Positions 1 to 8,227 of a DNA stretch of 64,000 nt are shown piece by piece. A program made the translations under genes and the position numbers. Below the pieces are notes generated by a model that had not been told where the DNA came from, made no database searches, and saw nothing but the letters and a program-made list of their open reading frames with translations. The stretch comes from Qipengyuania sp. JC766 (GTDB lineage: Bacteria > Pseudomonadota > Alphaproteobacteria > Sphingomonadales > Sphingomonadaceae): positions 2,614,001 to 2,678,000 of the forward strand of contig NZ_JBFEFL010000001.1 in NCBI RefSeq assembly GCF_040717445.1, read 5' to 3'. Numbering within the stretch: position 1 is the first letter of the stretch; each line of letters begins with the position of its first letter.

Positions 1-390
1 CAGGACGACGCCGGTCCCGGTGCTGGCCGCGCCCTGGTCGGTGCCGACATCGACCTGGCCGTCCAGCTGGTAGACGAGGCCGTCGATCTGGCGGAGCGTC
101 GAGCTGACCGCGAACCGGCTGGGGAGCGTGCAGACGCGGTATACGCCGGTCGGGCCGGAAATGGTGCCGCCGTCCGTCAGGCCCTGCGGATCGGAGATCG
201 TCGGGCAGCCTGCGGCCGGGGTCACGCCAGCCGTCGGAGTCGGCGTGGGCGTAGGCGTCGGGGCCGGTGCGGGCGGGTTGTTGATGGTGATGTTGCCGCC
301 GGTACCCGGCGAGACGATTTCGTCGGCACCGCAACCGGCAAGCGCCAGCATGCTGCAGCCAAGAACGAGCGAGCGTGTCATTTTCTTCAC
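1..390 (-). CDS. Hypothetical lipoprotein, N-terminal part (cut by window edge)
   Basis: This is the first 130 codons of an unrecognised exported protein; its 3' end lies beyond base 1. I chose the GTG at 390 because a GAGGGG ribosome site sits 9 nt upstream and it gives a Lys-Lys n-region; the ATG at 381 is the alternative. The signal peptide ends in a lipobox (LALAGC), so the mature protein should be lipidated at that cysteine. An acidic/Gly stretch and a low-complexity Pro-Thr linker follow at about residues 40-52, and then a domain that opens with paired cysteines. The linker looks like a spacer that holds a C-terminal domain away from the membrane. Function is unknown; coding is well supported by the signal peptide and codon pattern. 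Confidence 0.7.
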   Translation of the reverse strand, partial: MKKMTRSLVLGCSMLALAGCGADEIVSPGTGGNITINNPPAPAPTPTPTPTPTAGVTPAAGCPTISDPQGLTDGGTISGPTGVYRVCTLPSRFAVSSTLRQIDGLVYQLDGQVDVGTDQGAASTGTGVVL

Positions 391-619
391 GGGTGCGGTC
401 CCCTCAAAAACCAAAAAGCAAGAATGCGAGTCTGGTGTCGCGGGGGTTTCGCTAGAGCGTGTGGGTGACGCTTTCGGGGCTGTCCGGTGACGCTTTCGCG
501 ACAATGTTACGGTTGCGTGTCGCGGAGCGCGCGTATCTCCCGATCCTCGTCCTTCGGGGTGGTCCGAAGCCGAACAAACCACTGAAAATCAAGCTGAAAA
601 AAAAAGAGGTTTCAAAGAT

Positions 620-634
620 GTGACAAACAGTCAC
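620..634. promoter_or_regulatory. Inverted repeat GTGAC-N5-GTCAC upstream of the 673 gene
   Basis: A perfect 5-bp inverted repeat (GTGAC, AAACA, GTCAC) lies 38 nt before the start codon at 673, in an AT-richer stretch of the 282-bp divergent gap 391-672. GTGACA at 620-625 followed 17 nt later by CATATT at 643-648 could be -35/-10 elements, which would put the repeat across the -35 region. It is an operator candidate only; the regulator is unknown. I see nothing else in this gap. Confidence 0.35.
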
Positions 635-672
635 GAAAGTGTCATATTGTTGTACGGAGAAGGAGATACGAG

Positions 673-1047
673 ATGAGGACATTGCTGATCGGGGCTGCGG
701 TCCTGTTGACCATTCCGGGCGGTCCGGCCCTCGCGCAGACTCAGGAAGCGCAGGCGCAGGACGTGGCTTACGAGGAACTACAGCGCGGCCAGAACGATGC
801 CGCGATCCGGAAGATCGACCAGGACGAAGCTCTGCGCGAAGCTGACGCGGCATCGCTGATCAATCTGGGCGTCGCCCTCGCGCGCGAGGGGCGTGCCGAA
901 GAGGCGCGCAGGATGTTCGAAGCCGCCGCACGCTCGGAAGACCGGCGTCCGCTGGAAACGGCGGACGGCCGCTGGGTCGATTCCCGCAAGCTCGCGCGTG
1001 ATGCCATTCGCAGGCTGGCCAGCGACGGCTTCCGCACCGGGCGCTGA
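673..1047 (+). CDS. Small exported TPR-like protein
   Basis: The product has 124 residues, with a Sec signal peptide at about residues 1-21 ending ALA-Q. A helical segment follows, with a tetratricopeptide-like pattern (INLGVALAREGRAEEARRMFEAA) at roughly residues 62-85. TPR proteins mediate protein contacts, so a periplasmic adaptor role is possible, but no partner is evident. The start is set by GGAGAAGGAG at 657-666. It stands alone between the divergent lipoprotein and the type IV secretion cluster, 131 bp before the latter. Only about one full repeat is visible, so the fold call is moderate and the function is unknown. Confidence 0.7.
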   Translation: MRTLLIGAAVLLTIPGGPALAQTQEAQAQDVAYEELQRGQNDAAIRKIDQDEALREADAASLINLGVALAREGRAEEARRMFEAAARSEDRRPLETADGRWVDSRKLARDAIRRLASDGFRTGR

Positions 1048-1178
1048 TAACGGACGTTGGTAACAGGCCGGGCCGGACCGCGGTTCGGTACCGGACACTT
1101 CCTTATCCACCGCGGCTTCGGCCTTTATGTCACCGGCGTGTCATGTAAGATGCGCAGGGGGCTGCGATGGAGGGAACG

Positions 1179-1823
1179 ATGATTCTCAATGCAGTGGCCC
1201 GGCTCGGAATGGTATCCGGCTTGGCCCTTGCGCCCGTCCCGGCTTGGGCGGACGTGATCGAAGTGAGCGAGGATGGAGCGCGCTGGATTGCCGGCGGGCC
1301 CCAGGTCCTGCCCGTCGAAAATCTCTCCCAGACCGAAGTCATTCCGGCCGAACCGCCGGTCGAACTCGACGCGGATTTCTTCGTCCCGCCCGAAGCGATC
1401 GCCAGCGCGGCCCGGCAGGCGGGCTACGTGCCGGCCGAATACATCGCGAAGGTGCAGGAACTCGCCGTCCGGTTCGATATCAGTCCCGCCCTGATCGAAG
1501 CACTCGTCTGGCAGGAAAGCCGCTGGCGGCACCGGTCCGTCAGCCATGCCGGCGCGCGCGGCCTTGCCCAGCTGATGCCCGGCACCGCGCGGGAAATGGG
1601 CGTGAATGCCGACGATCCGTTCCAGAATCTCGAAGGCGGGGCGCGATATCTGCGCGAGCAGCTCGACCGCTTCGAAGGCGATCTCGAAAGGGCGCTGGCC
1701 GCCTACAATGCGGGGCCGGGCCGAGTAATCCGCGCCGGCGGCGTCCCGCGCATCCGCGAAACACAGAATTACGTGGCGGCCATCATGGGCCGCCTGGCAA
1801 GCCACTCCCGGAGTACCGACTGA
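1179..1823 (+). CDS. virB1: Lytic transglycosylase, VirB1-like
   Basis: Predicted periplasmic muramidase that locally opens peptidoglycan for the secretion channel. A signal peptide (about residues 1-21, ending AWA) precedes a C-terminal SLT domain. The catalytic Glu is in ALVWQESRW, followed by GARGLAQLMPGTA and the AAYNAGPGRV motif typical of family 1 lytic transglycosylases. I preferred the ATG at 1179 (GGAGGG just upstream) over the ATG at 1167, which would add an acidic residue to the signal n-region. It is the first gene of the virB run, one base before virB2, which argues for the VirB1 role rather than general wall turnover. Confidence 0.85.
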   Translation: MILNAVARLGMVSGLALAPVPAWADVIEVSEDGARWIAGGPQVLPVENLSQTEVIPAEPPVELDADFFVPPEAIASAARQAGYVPAEYIAKVQELAVRFDISPALIEALVWQESRWRHRSVSHAGARGLAQLMPGTAREMGVNADDPFQNLEGGARYLREQLDRFEGDLERALAAYNAGPGRVIRAGGVPRIRETQNYVAAIMGRLASHSRSTD

Positions 1824-1824
1824 C

Positions 1825-2136
1825 ATGCGTTTAATTGCCCGTTCCGCCGCCGCCCTGCTGGCGGCCCTTTCCGCCGGCCTGCCCACGGCGGCACTCGCGC
1901 AGGCTGCCGATCCGGCCGGTTCCGGCCCGGTCGTCGCCGCGCTCGGCTGGCTGCAGGGCACGCTGCTCGGCAATGTCGCCACGGCGGTCGCCGTGATGGC
2001 CGTGGCCGCGGTGGGGTTCATGATGCTGACCGGCCGGTTGAACTGGCGCTTCGGCGCGACCGTCATCATCGGGGTCTTCATCCTGTTCGGCGCGAGCTCG
2101 ATCGTCGCCGGCATCCAGGGCGCGGCCGGCGGCTGA
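1825..2136 (+). CDS. virB2: TrbC/VirB2-family pilin
   Basis: The product has 103 residues: an N-terminal signal peptide (cleavage near ALA-Q, residue 25), a short loop and two long hydrophobic helices (about 45-67 and 76-97). This is the usual layout of VirB2 pilins, which sit in the inner membrane and are extracted to build the conjugative pilus or channel. Glycine-rich ends and the lack of other domains fit the family. It lies between virB1 (1-nt gap) and virB3 (6-nt gap), so it is clearly co-transcribed. Confidence 0.85.
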   Translation: MRLIARSAAALLAALSAGLPTAALAQAADPAGSGPVVAALGWLQGTLLGNVATAVAVMAVAAVGFMMLTGRLNWRFGATVIIGVFILFGASSIVAGIQGAAGG

Positions 2137-2142
2137 CGGGCC

Positions 2143-2427
2143 ATGACCGCACTCGTCCGCCATCCCGTCCACCGTTCGCTGACCCGGCCGCAGATGTTCG
2201 CGGGCGTCACCTATAACTATTTCATTATCAATGGTATGGTGACGACGGAGCTGTTCCTGGTGACGGGGAGCTGGCTGGCGTTGCTGGGCGCCGTGATCAT
2301 GCACGGGGTCGGATATTTCGCCTGCCTTCGCGAGCCGCGGGTGTTCGACCTGTGGCTCACCAAGGTCAGCAAGTGCCCGCGGGTGAAGAACTACAAGCAC
2401 TGGGGCTGCAACAGCTACGCCGCCTGA
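2143..2427 (+). CDS. virB3: VirB3-family inner-membrane protein
   Basis: The product has 94 residues, begins with a short cytoplasmic tail (VHRSLTRPQMFAGV, typical of VirB3), and has two close hydrophobic segments at about residues 24-60. VirB3 is a small inner-membrane component that works with the VirB4 ATPase in type IV secretion. Size, topology and position directly before virB4 agree with this. The C-terminus is basic and soluble. The sequence is poorly conserved in general, so the call leans on the neighbourhood as well as the N-terminal motif. Confidence 0.85.
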   Translation: MTALVRHPVHRSLTRPQMFAGVTYNYFIINGMVTTELFLVTGSWLALLGAVIMHGVGYFACLREPRVFDLWLTKVSKCPRVKNYKHWGCNSYAA

Positions 2428-2466
2428 GTGCGGATGGCGTGATGCCTCCGGAAGGATCGTGGATCG

Positions 2467-4893
2467 ATGAACAAGTGGTTGGGAGCAGCGGCCTGGAGCG
2501 CGAAGGAAGCCCGCGCCGGCGACCGCCTGCCCTATAGCCGGCTGGTCGACGACAGCACCGTATTGCTGCGCGACGGATCGCTGATGACGGCGCTCCAGGT
2601 GCCGGGGCTGCTGTTCGAGACCGAGGATACCGACGCGCTGAACGGTCATGCCGCGACGCGGGAGGTCATGCTGCGCTCCACGCTCGATGCGCGCTTCGTC
2701 ATGTACCACCACGTCGTCCGGCGGCGGGTGGAAGTGGAGCTCGACGCGCAGTTCGACGATCCGCTGTCCGCGCATATCGACGCGCGATGGAAGGACCGGC
2801 TCGGCAAGGGCGCGCTGTTCATCAACGACCAGTTCGTGACGCTCATCCGGCGTCCGGCGCGCGGCAAGGCCGGGTGGCCGGAGAAAGTCTCCCGCATGCT
2901 CGGTCGCAAGAAGACCGACGAATTCGATTACGATCCCAAGGACCTGCGGTCGCTGAAAGCGGCGGCGACCGGATTGCTGGCCTCGCTGTCCAGCTACGGC
3001 GCGTCCCAGCTGGGCGATTACGAAGCGAGCGAAGGCCGCACCAACAACGAACTGCTGGAACTGCTGAGCGCGCTCTACAATGGCGAGATGCGGCCGGTGC
3101 GCCGGCCCGGCGACGAGGTCGATATCGGGCACATGCTGCCCTATCGCCGGGTGTCCTTCGGCCTCGACGCGATGGAACAGCGCGGGGCGGGCGATCCGGA
3201 CTTCGCCGCGATCCTGAGCCTCAAGGACTATCCCGACGCGACCAGCCCGGGCCTGATGGATGGCCTGCTGCGGCTGCCGTTCGAAATGATCGTGACCGAA
3301 AGCTACGCCCCGACGGAACGGACGACGGCGCGCGAGCGGATGGACCTCGCGATCCGGCGCCTGCGCAGCGCGGACGAGGAAGCGCAGGCGGAGCGCAACG
3401 ACATGCTCGCCGCGCGCGACGAGCTCGGCAATGGCGCGGTCGGCTTCGGGGACCATCACCTCACCGTGCAGGTGCGAGAGAGCACCCTGCCGCGGCTGGA
3501 CGATGCCGCAGCGGCCTGTGCCGCGGCGCTGGCGGATACCGGCGCGATCGCGGTGCGCGAGGATACCAATCTGGAACCTGCCTTCTGGGCGCAGTTCCCC
3601 GGGAACGAGCCGTTCATCGTGCGCCGCGCCATGATCAGTTCGGCCAACATGGCGAGCTTCGGCAGCTTCCACGGCTTCGCGCTGGGGCAGGCGTCTGGCA
3701 ATAACTGGGGCGACGCGGTCACGCTGCTGGAAACGACCAGCGCCACACCCTTCTTTTTCAACTTCCACCACGGCGATCTGGGCAATTTCTCGGTCATCGG
3801 GCCGAGCGGTTCGGGCAAGACGGTGGTGATGAACTTCCTCGCCGCGCAGGCGCAGAAGTTCAGCCCGCGGACCATCCTGTTCGACAAGGATCGCGGGGCG
3901 GAACTGTTCGTGCGCGGGATCGGCGGGCGGTACGATGCCATCCGGTCGGGCGAACCGGCCGGCTTCAACCCGCTCGCCCTGCCGGACACGCCGTCCAACA
4001 AGGCCTTCCTGCGCGACTGGCTGGGCGTCATGCTGAAGGCGGAAGGTCCGGAGGAAAGCGCGACCATCGCGAGCGCGGTCGATGCGGCCTATGCCAACGA
4101 TGCCTCGCTGCGCCGGCTGCGGCATTTCAAGGAATTGCTGTCCGGAACGCGGCGACCGCAGCCGGGGGACCTGGCGGACCGCCTGTCCGCCTGGATCGGG
4201 GAGGGCGAGAACGCCTGGCTGTTCGACAACGAGCGGGACGAGCTCGACATGCAGCGGCGCGTGTTGGGGTTCGACATGACCGCGCTGCTCGAGAACCCGA
4301 AGCTGCGCACGCCGACCATGATGTACCTGTTCCACCGCATCGAGGAGCGGCTGGACGGCGAACCCACAATGATCCTCATCGACGAGGGCTGGAAGGCGCT
4401 CGACGACGAGGTGTTCGCCGCGCGTATCCGCGACTGGCTGAAAACGCTGCGCAAGCGCAACGCGCTGGTCGGCTTCGCCACGCAGAGCGCGCGCGATGCG
4501 CTGGAAAGCCGCATCTCGACCGCGCTGGTCGAACAGACCGCCACCATGGTCTTCATGCCGAACAGCCGGGCCCGTCCCGAAGACTATTGCGAAGGCTTCG
4601 GCCTGACCGAACACGAGCTGGCCCTGATCCGCAGCCTGCCGGCGCACAGCCGCTGCTTCCTGGTGCGCCAGCCCGATGCGAGCGTGGTGGTTCGGCTCGA
4701 TCTCGGCAACGCGCCCGAGGTCCTGACCATCCTGTCGGGCCGCGAAGCCGCGGTCCGGCGGCTCGACCTGCTGCGCGAGGCCGTGGGTGACGAACCGGCC
4801 GAATGGTATCCGGCGCTCACGGGTCACGAATGGCCCGGCATCGGCCCCGTCGAAGCCATGGACGCCTATCCCATGCACGAGGCGGCCGAGTGA
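2467..4893 (+). CDS. virB4: Type IV secretion ATPase VirB4
   Basis: The product has 808 residues, the normal length for VirB4. This cytoplasmic/inner-membrane ATPase energises pilus assembly and substrate transfer. The N-terminal half is the CagE/TrbE/VirB domain. The C-terminal half is a RecA-like ATPase with Walker A GPSGSGKTVV at about residues 445-454 and Walker B ILIDEGW at about 636-642. GGAAGGA upstream supports the ATG at 2467. The stop overlaps the GTG start of virB6 (GTGA), which indicates translational coupling. There is no sign of truncation. Confidence 0.95.
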   Translation: MNKWLGAAAWSAKEARAGDRLPYSRLVDDSTVLLRDGSLMTALQVPGLLFETEDTDALNGHAATREVMLRSTLDARFVMYHHVVRRRVEVELDAQFDDPLSAHIDARWKDRLGKGALFINDQFVTLIRRPARGKAGWPEKVSRMLGRKKTDEFDYDPKDLRSLKAAATGLLASLSSYGASQLGDYEASEGRTNNELLELLSALYNGEMRPVRRPGDEVDIGHMLPYRRVSFGLDAMEQRGAGDPDFAAILSLKDYPDATSPGLMDGLLRLPFEMIVTESYAPTERTTARERMDLAIRRLRSADEEAQAERNDMLAARDELGNGAVGFGDHHLTVQVRESTLPRLDDAAAACAAALADTGAIAVREDTNLEPAFWAQFPGNEPFIVRRAMISSANMASFGSFHGFALGQASGNNWGDAVTLLETTSATPFFFNFHHGDLGNFSVIGPSGSGKTVVMNFLAAQAQKFSPRTILFDKDRGAELFVRGIGGRYDAIRSGEPAGFNPLALPDTPSNKAFLRDWLGVMLKAEGPEESATIASAVDAAYANDASLRRLRHFKELLSGTRRPQPGDLADRLSAWIGEGENAWLFDNERDELDMQRRVLGFDMTALLENPKLRTPTMMYLFHRIEERLDGEPTMILIDEGWKALDDEVFAARIRDWLKTLRKRNALVGFATQSARDALESRISTALVEQTATMVFMPNSRARPEDYCEGFGLTEHELALIRSLPAHSRCFLVRQPDASVVVRLDLGNAPEVLTILSGREAAVRRLDLLREAVGDEPAEWYPALTGHEWPGIGPVEAMDAYPMHEAAE

Positions 4894-6152
4894 CCGTCGC
4901 CGCGCAAACGGCCGGCACCTGCGACCAGGTGATGAACGAAGCGATCGGCGGCGTGGCCGCGGCGCTGCGTGCGGTCGATTGCGTGGCGAACGAAGCGACC
5001 GGCGTCGCCTTCGGCCGGCTGTTCGCACCGGGCGGCGTGCTGGTCCCGGTGCTGACGGTTTTGCTGACGCTCTATGTCGCGTTCTTCGCGTTCCAGCTGA
5101 TCACGGGCCGGTCCAGCATCGGCGTCAAGGCGTTGACGCCGCGATTCCTGACGATCGGCCTGGTCATGACCTTCGCGACCAGCTGGGTCGCCTACCAAAG
5201 CGTCGTCTTGAACCTGTTCGTCCTCGGGCCGGACTGGCTGGCATCCGCGCTGATGGGCACGCAGGAATCCGCGACCGAGGCTTTCGCGGACAAGATCGAC
5301 ATCGTGTTCGCCGCGGTCGAGGCGGTGTCCAATCCCGGGCAGATTCCCGGCGTCCCGGGGCAGGAAGCGGCCCCGCCGGCACAGGACATCGACACGTTCT
5401 CGCCCAAGGGTCTCCTTTGGATGGGCGCGGTCGCACTGCTTCTGGGCACGGTGGGCCTGCTGGTCACCGCGCGGATCGGCCTTGCCATCCTCGTCGGCCT
5501 CGGGCCGGTCTTCGTCGTGCTCGGCCTGTTCCAGGGCACGCGCGGCCTGTTCACCGGATGGCTGAAAGGCGTGGTCCTGCTCGGCATCACGCCGCTGTTC
5601 GCCGTACTGGGCGGCAGCCTGATGCTGGAAATGACGGTCCCGATCCTGAACGGGCTGGCCTCCACGCCCGGGGACATACCGGCGCGGCCCGCCATGGCGT
5701 TCTTCATGATCGGCATGGTCCATGTCGCGCTGATGATCATGGTCGTGAAGGTGGCATCGACGATGGTCGCCGGATGGAGCGTGTTCGGCCTCGTGCCCGA
5801 AAAGGGCGAGAGCAGCGGGCGGTCCATGGCATCGTCGCCGCCACCCGCAACCGTCGTCAATACGACGGCGCCTTCTGGCAATGCGGGCGTCATGTCCACG
5901 GCGCAGGCCGCGGCGGCGGGCTCCTATGCGCCGTCGCGCCGGATCGAGATGTCCGGCATCACGCCTTCGCCCGCGGCCAACGACGCGGCAGGCACGAGTT
6001 CCGCGGCCGGCGGCATGCGGACGACCAATGTCTATGCCACCTCGTCCGGCAACACCCGGCCCCAGCCCCTCACCGGAACGCAATCGCGCACTCACGGGAT
6101 CGGCAACCGCTTCCGGTCCCCCGAAAAGCGCACCACGGAGAAGTTGAAATGA
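4890..6152 (+). CDS. virB6: VirB6/TrbL-family channel protein
   Basis: Polytopic inner-membrane protein of about 420 residues when started at the GTG at 4890, which overlaps the virB4 stop. Clear hydrophobic helices lie at about residues 50-75, 85-105 and several between 175 and 290. A long Ser/Thr/Ala/Gly-rich soluble tail follows (about 310-420). VirB6 forms part of the inner-membrane translocation pore. Topology, size and place in the cluster support the call. The start was chosen because the reading frame further upstream runs inside virB4 and is not plausible coding sequence. Its stop overlaps the virB9 ATG (ATGA). Confidence 0.88.
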   Translation: MTVAAQTAGTCDQVMNEAIGGVAAALRAVDCVANEATGVAFGRLFAPGGVLVPVLTVLLTLYVAFFAFQLITGRSSIGVKALTPRFLTIGLVMTFATSWVAYQSVVLNLFVLGPDWLASALMGTQESATEAFADKIDIVFAAVEAVSNPGQIPGVPGQEAAPPAQDIDTFSPKGLLWMGAVALLLGTVGLLVTARIGLAILVGLGPVFVVLGLFQGTRGLFTGWLKGVVLLGITPLFAVLGGSLMLEMTVPILNGLASTPGDIPARPAMAFFMIGMVHVALMIMVVKVASTMVAGWSVFGLVPEKGESSGRSMASSPPPATVVNTTAPSGNAGVMSTAQAAAAGSYAPSRRIEMSGITPSPAANDAAGTSSAAGGMRTTNVYATSSGNTRPQPLTGTQSRTHGIGNRFRSPEKRTTEKLK

Positions 6153-6916
6153 TACGCGCCGCGCTTCCCGCGCTCGCCCTGATGTTTGTTGCCGCGCCCG
6201 CGCTGGCCGACGATCCGCGGCTGGTGGAACGCTTCTACGATCCGGCCGAAGTCGTCCGGATCGAAGGGCGTACCAAGGTCCAGGCCACGATCCGCTTCGG
6301 CAAGGACGAATCGATCGAGAACGTCGCCATCGGCGACAGCGAAGCCTGGCAGGTCACGCCCAACAAGCGTGCGAACCTGCTGTTCGTCAAACCGCTGACC
6401 AACACCTCGCGCACGAACCTGACGGTCATCACCAGCAAGCGCGTCTACCTGTTCGACCTGGTCGCCAACGCCAATGCGCGGCCCATGTACCTGCTGAGCT
6501 TCACCTATCCCGAGGAACCGGAGCTGGAGGACGACGGGGAAGAACAGTTCGCCGACATGGGCCCCGAGGAACGGCTGAGCCCGGTCGAGGTCGCGGCCGC
6601 CACCGACCCGCTGGCCGTGATCGATCCGACGCAGATCAATTTCGAATGGGCGCGCGAGGGCGACACCGCGCTGATGCCGAGCGAAATCTACGACGACGGC
6701 AACGCGACCTACCTCGTCTGGCCGGCGGGCGAGGCGATCCCCGCCATACTGGTGAAGAACGCCAAGGAAGACGAAGGCCCCGTCAACTACACGACGCGGG
6801 GCGAGGCAATCGTCGTGGAAGGCGTGCCGGCCGAAATCATCCTGCGGTCCGGAAGCGACGAAGCGATCCTGACCAACGAAGGTCCCGTCCGTACGGCGTT
6901 CTCGTCGCAGCGATGA
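6149..6916 (+). CDS. virB9: VirB9/TrbG/CagX outer-membrane-complex protein
   Basis: The product has 255 residues: signal peptide (cleavage near ALA-D, residue 19), an N-terminal beta domain (residues about 25-120) and a C-terminal CagX-type domain (about 155-250) joined by an acidic linker. VirB9 forms the periplasmic/outer-membrane core ring with VirB10 and, usually, the VirB7 lipoprotein. The ATG overlaps the virB6 stop, so no room exists for a virB8 gene between B6 and B9, where many clusters carry it. No VirB7-like small lipoprotein is visible nearby. Confidence 0.92.
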   Translation: MIRAALPALALMFVAAPALADDPRLVERFYDPAEVVRIEGRTKVQATIRFGKDESIENVAIGDSEAWQVTPNKRANLLFVKPLTNTSRTNLTVITSKRVYLFDLVANANARPMYLLSFTYPEEPELEDDGEEQFADMGPEERLSPVEVAAATDPLAVIDPTQINFEWAREGDTALMPSEIYDDGNATYLVWPAGEAIPAILVKNAKEDEGPVNYTTRGEAIVVEGVPAEIILRSGSDEAILTNEGPVRTAFSSQR

Positions 6917-6969
6917 CGGCGATAGTATCATCAAGGGCGGCCGTCGTGGCCCGCCAGGGGAGTTAGATC

Positions 6970-8130
6970 ATGCGTCTTGCGATGCGTATGCCCGAGAAGA
7001 AGTCCGGCTCTGCCGCCGGAGACGTCGATCCGCGCGAGAACCAGTCGGCGGAAATCATCGACCTCGCCAGCCGCAATTCCTACCCAGCCGTGGCGCGCAA
7101 GGGCGGGTCCGATGGCCTCACCATGGCGGTGGGGATCGGCGTGGTCGCCCTGCTGGGCGCGGCGGCGTTCTGGGGCATGTCCACGACCCGGACCGCGGGC
7201 GACGAGGCGCAGGCGGTCGGCGGCGAAGGTGTCGCCGGCGAAGTCGCGGCGCAGCAGGTCCCGGCCGTTCCCGTGTCGCAGGTCCCGATCCAGCAGCCGG
7301 TCGACGGCTCGATCCAGCCGGTCGGCAATGTCGGCGTGGGTCAGGCGGATCCGGTCCCGTCGCCCATCTATGCCACGTCTCCGACGCCGCGCGCGGGTCC
7401 GGTCGGCAATCCCAACGCATCGCCTACGCTCGTGTTCGACGCAGGCGGCGCGCCGATCGGGAGCGTCGCCATTCCCGCCGCGGCCGTGGCCGCCGCGGGC
7501 AGTGCCGAGGCGCAGCAGTCGGGCGCCGGCGGCGCGGCGGGCGATTTCGCCAGCCGTATCGGCGGCGTGGGCGGCGGCCCGGCGCAAGCGACCGCGATGG
7601 TCAATCCCGGCACCACGGTGACGCAAGGCACCCTGATCCCCGCGATCCTCGAGACGGCGATCGATACCAACGTCCCCGGCTTCACCCGTGCTGTCGTCAG
7701 CCAAGACGTGCGCAGCTTCGACGGCAAGCGTGTGCTGATCCCGCGCTCCAGCCGGCTGATCGGCCAGTACCAGTCCGGCCTGCAGAACGGTCAGAAGCGC
7801 GCTTACGTCATCTGGACCCGGCTCATCCGTCCCGACGGGGCATCGGTGAACCTGCAATCGCCCGCAGTCGCTTTCGACGGGACGACCGGCCTTCGGGGGA
7901 AGGTGAATTCGAACTTCTTCCAGCGGTTCGGATCGGCCCTCCTGCTCTCGGTAGTCGAGGGCGCGGCAGCCGTTGCGTCCGGCGGTGCTTCGCTGGTGAT
8001 CGGCGGCGGATCGAGCGCTGCATCCGCAGCCCTGCAGCAGGACGGCCAGATCGGGCCGACCATCCGCGTGCGCCAGGGCGAGCCGATCCGCGTGTTCACC
8101 GCCCGCGATCTCGATTTCTCCGGCGTCTGA
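6970..8130 (+). CDS. virB10: VirB10/TrbI-family core-complex protein
   Basis: The product has 386 residues and an AGGGGAG ribosome site 7 nt upstream. It has a cytoplasmic N-terminus, one transmembrane helix at about residues 50-70, a Pro/Gln/Val-rich periplasmic linker (about 85-160) and a C-terminal TrbI beta-barrel domain containing the typical ILETAIDTNVPG and RGEPIRVF-like stretches (here RQGEPIRVFTARDL at the end). VirB10 spans both membranes and senses ATP use by the cytoplasmic ATPases. It is separated from virB9 by 53 nt and lies upstream of virB11 in the same run. Confidence 0.93.
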   Translation: MRLAMRMPEKKSGSAAGDVDPRENQSAEIIDLASRNSYPAVARKGGSDGLTMAVGIGVVALLGAAAFWGMSTTRTAGDEAQAVGGEGVAGEVAAQQVPAVPVSQVPIQQPVDGSIQPVGNVGVGQADPVPSPIYATSPTPRAGPVGNPNASPTLVFDAGGAPIGSVAIPAAAVAAAGSAEAQQSGAGGAAGDFASRIGGVGGGPAQATAMVNPGTTVTQGTLIPAILETAIDTNVPGFTRAVVSQDVRSFDGKRVLIPRSSRLIGQYQSGLQNGQKRAYVIWTRLIRPDGASVNLQSPAVAFDGTTGLRGKVNSNFFQRFGSALLLSVVEGAAAVASGGASLVIGGGSSAASAALQQDGQIGPTIRVRQGEPIRVFTARDLDFSGV

Positions 8131-8227
8131 CCTGCCGGACGAACCGCCCGTGACCGCAGACATCCACCCCTTCCAGCCCGGAGAGGACCGCGGTACCAGC
8201 GCCGTTCCCGGCAACGAAGGTGGCGCA

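Noticed and set aside
1831-5028. 1065-codon open frame on the minus strand across virB2-virB4
   Set aside because: It is antisense to well-supported virB genes, is Arg/His/Gln-rich as expected from reversed high-GC codons, and shows no domain or ribosome site.
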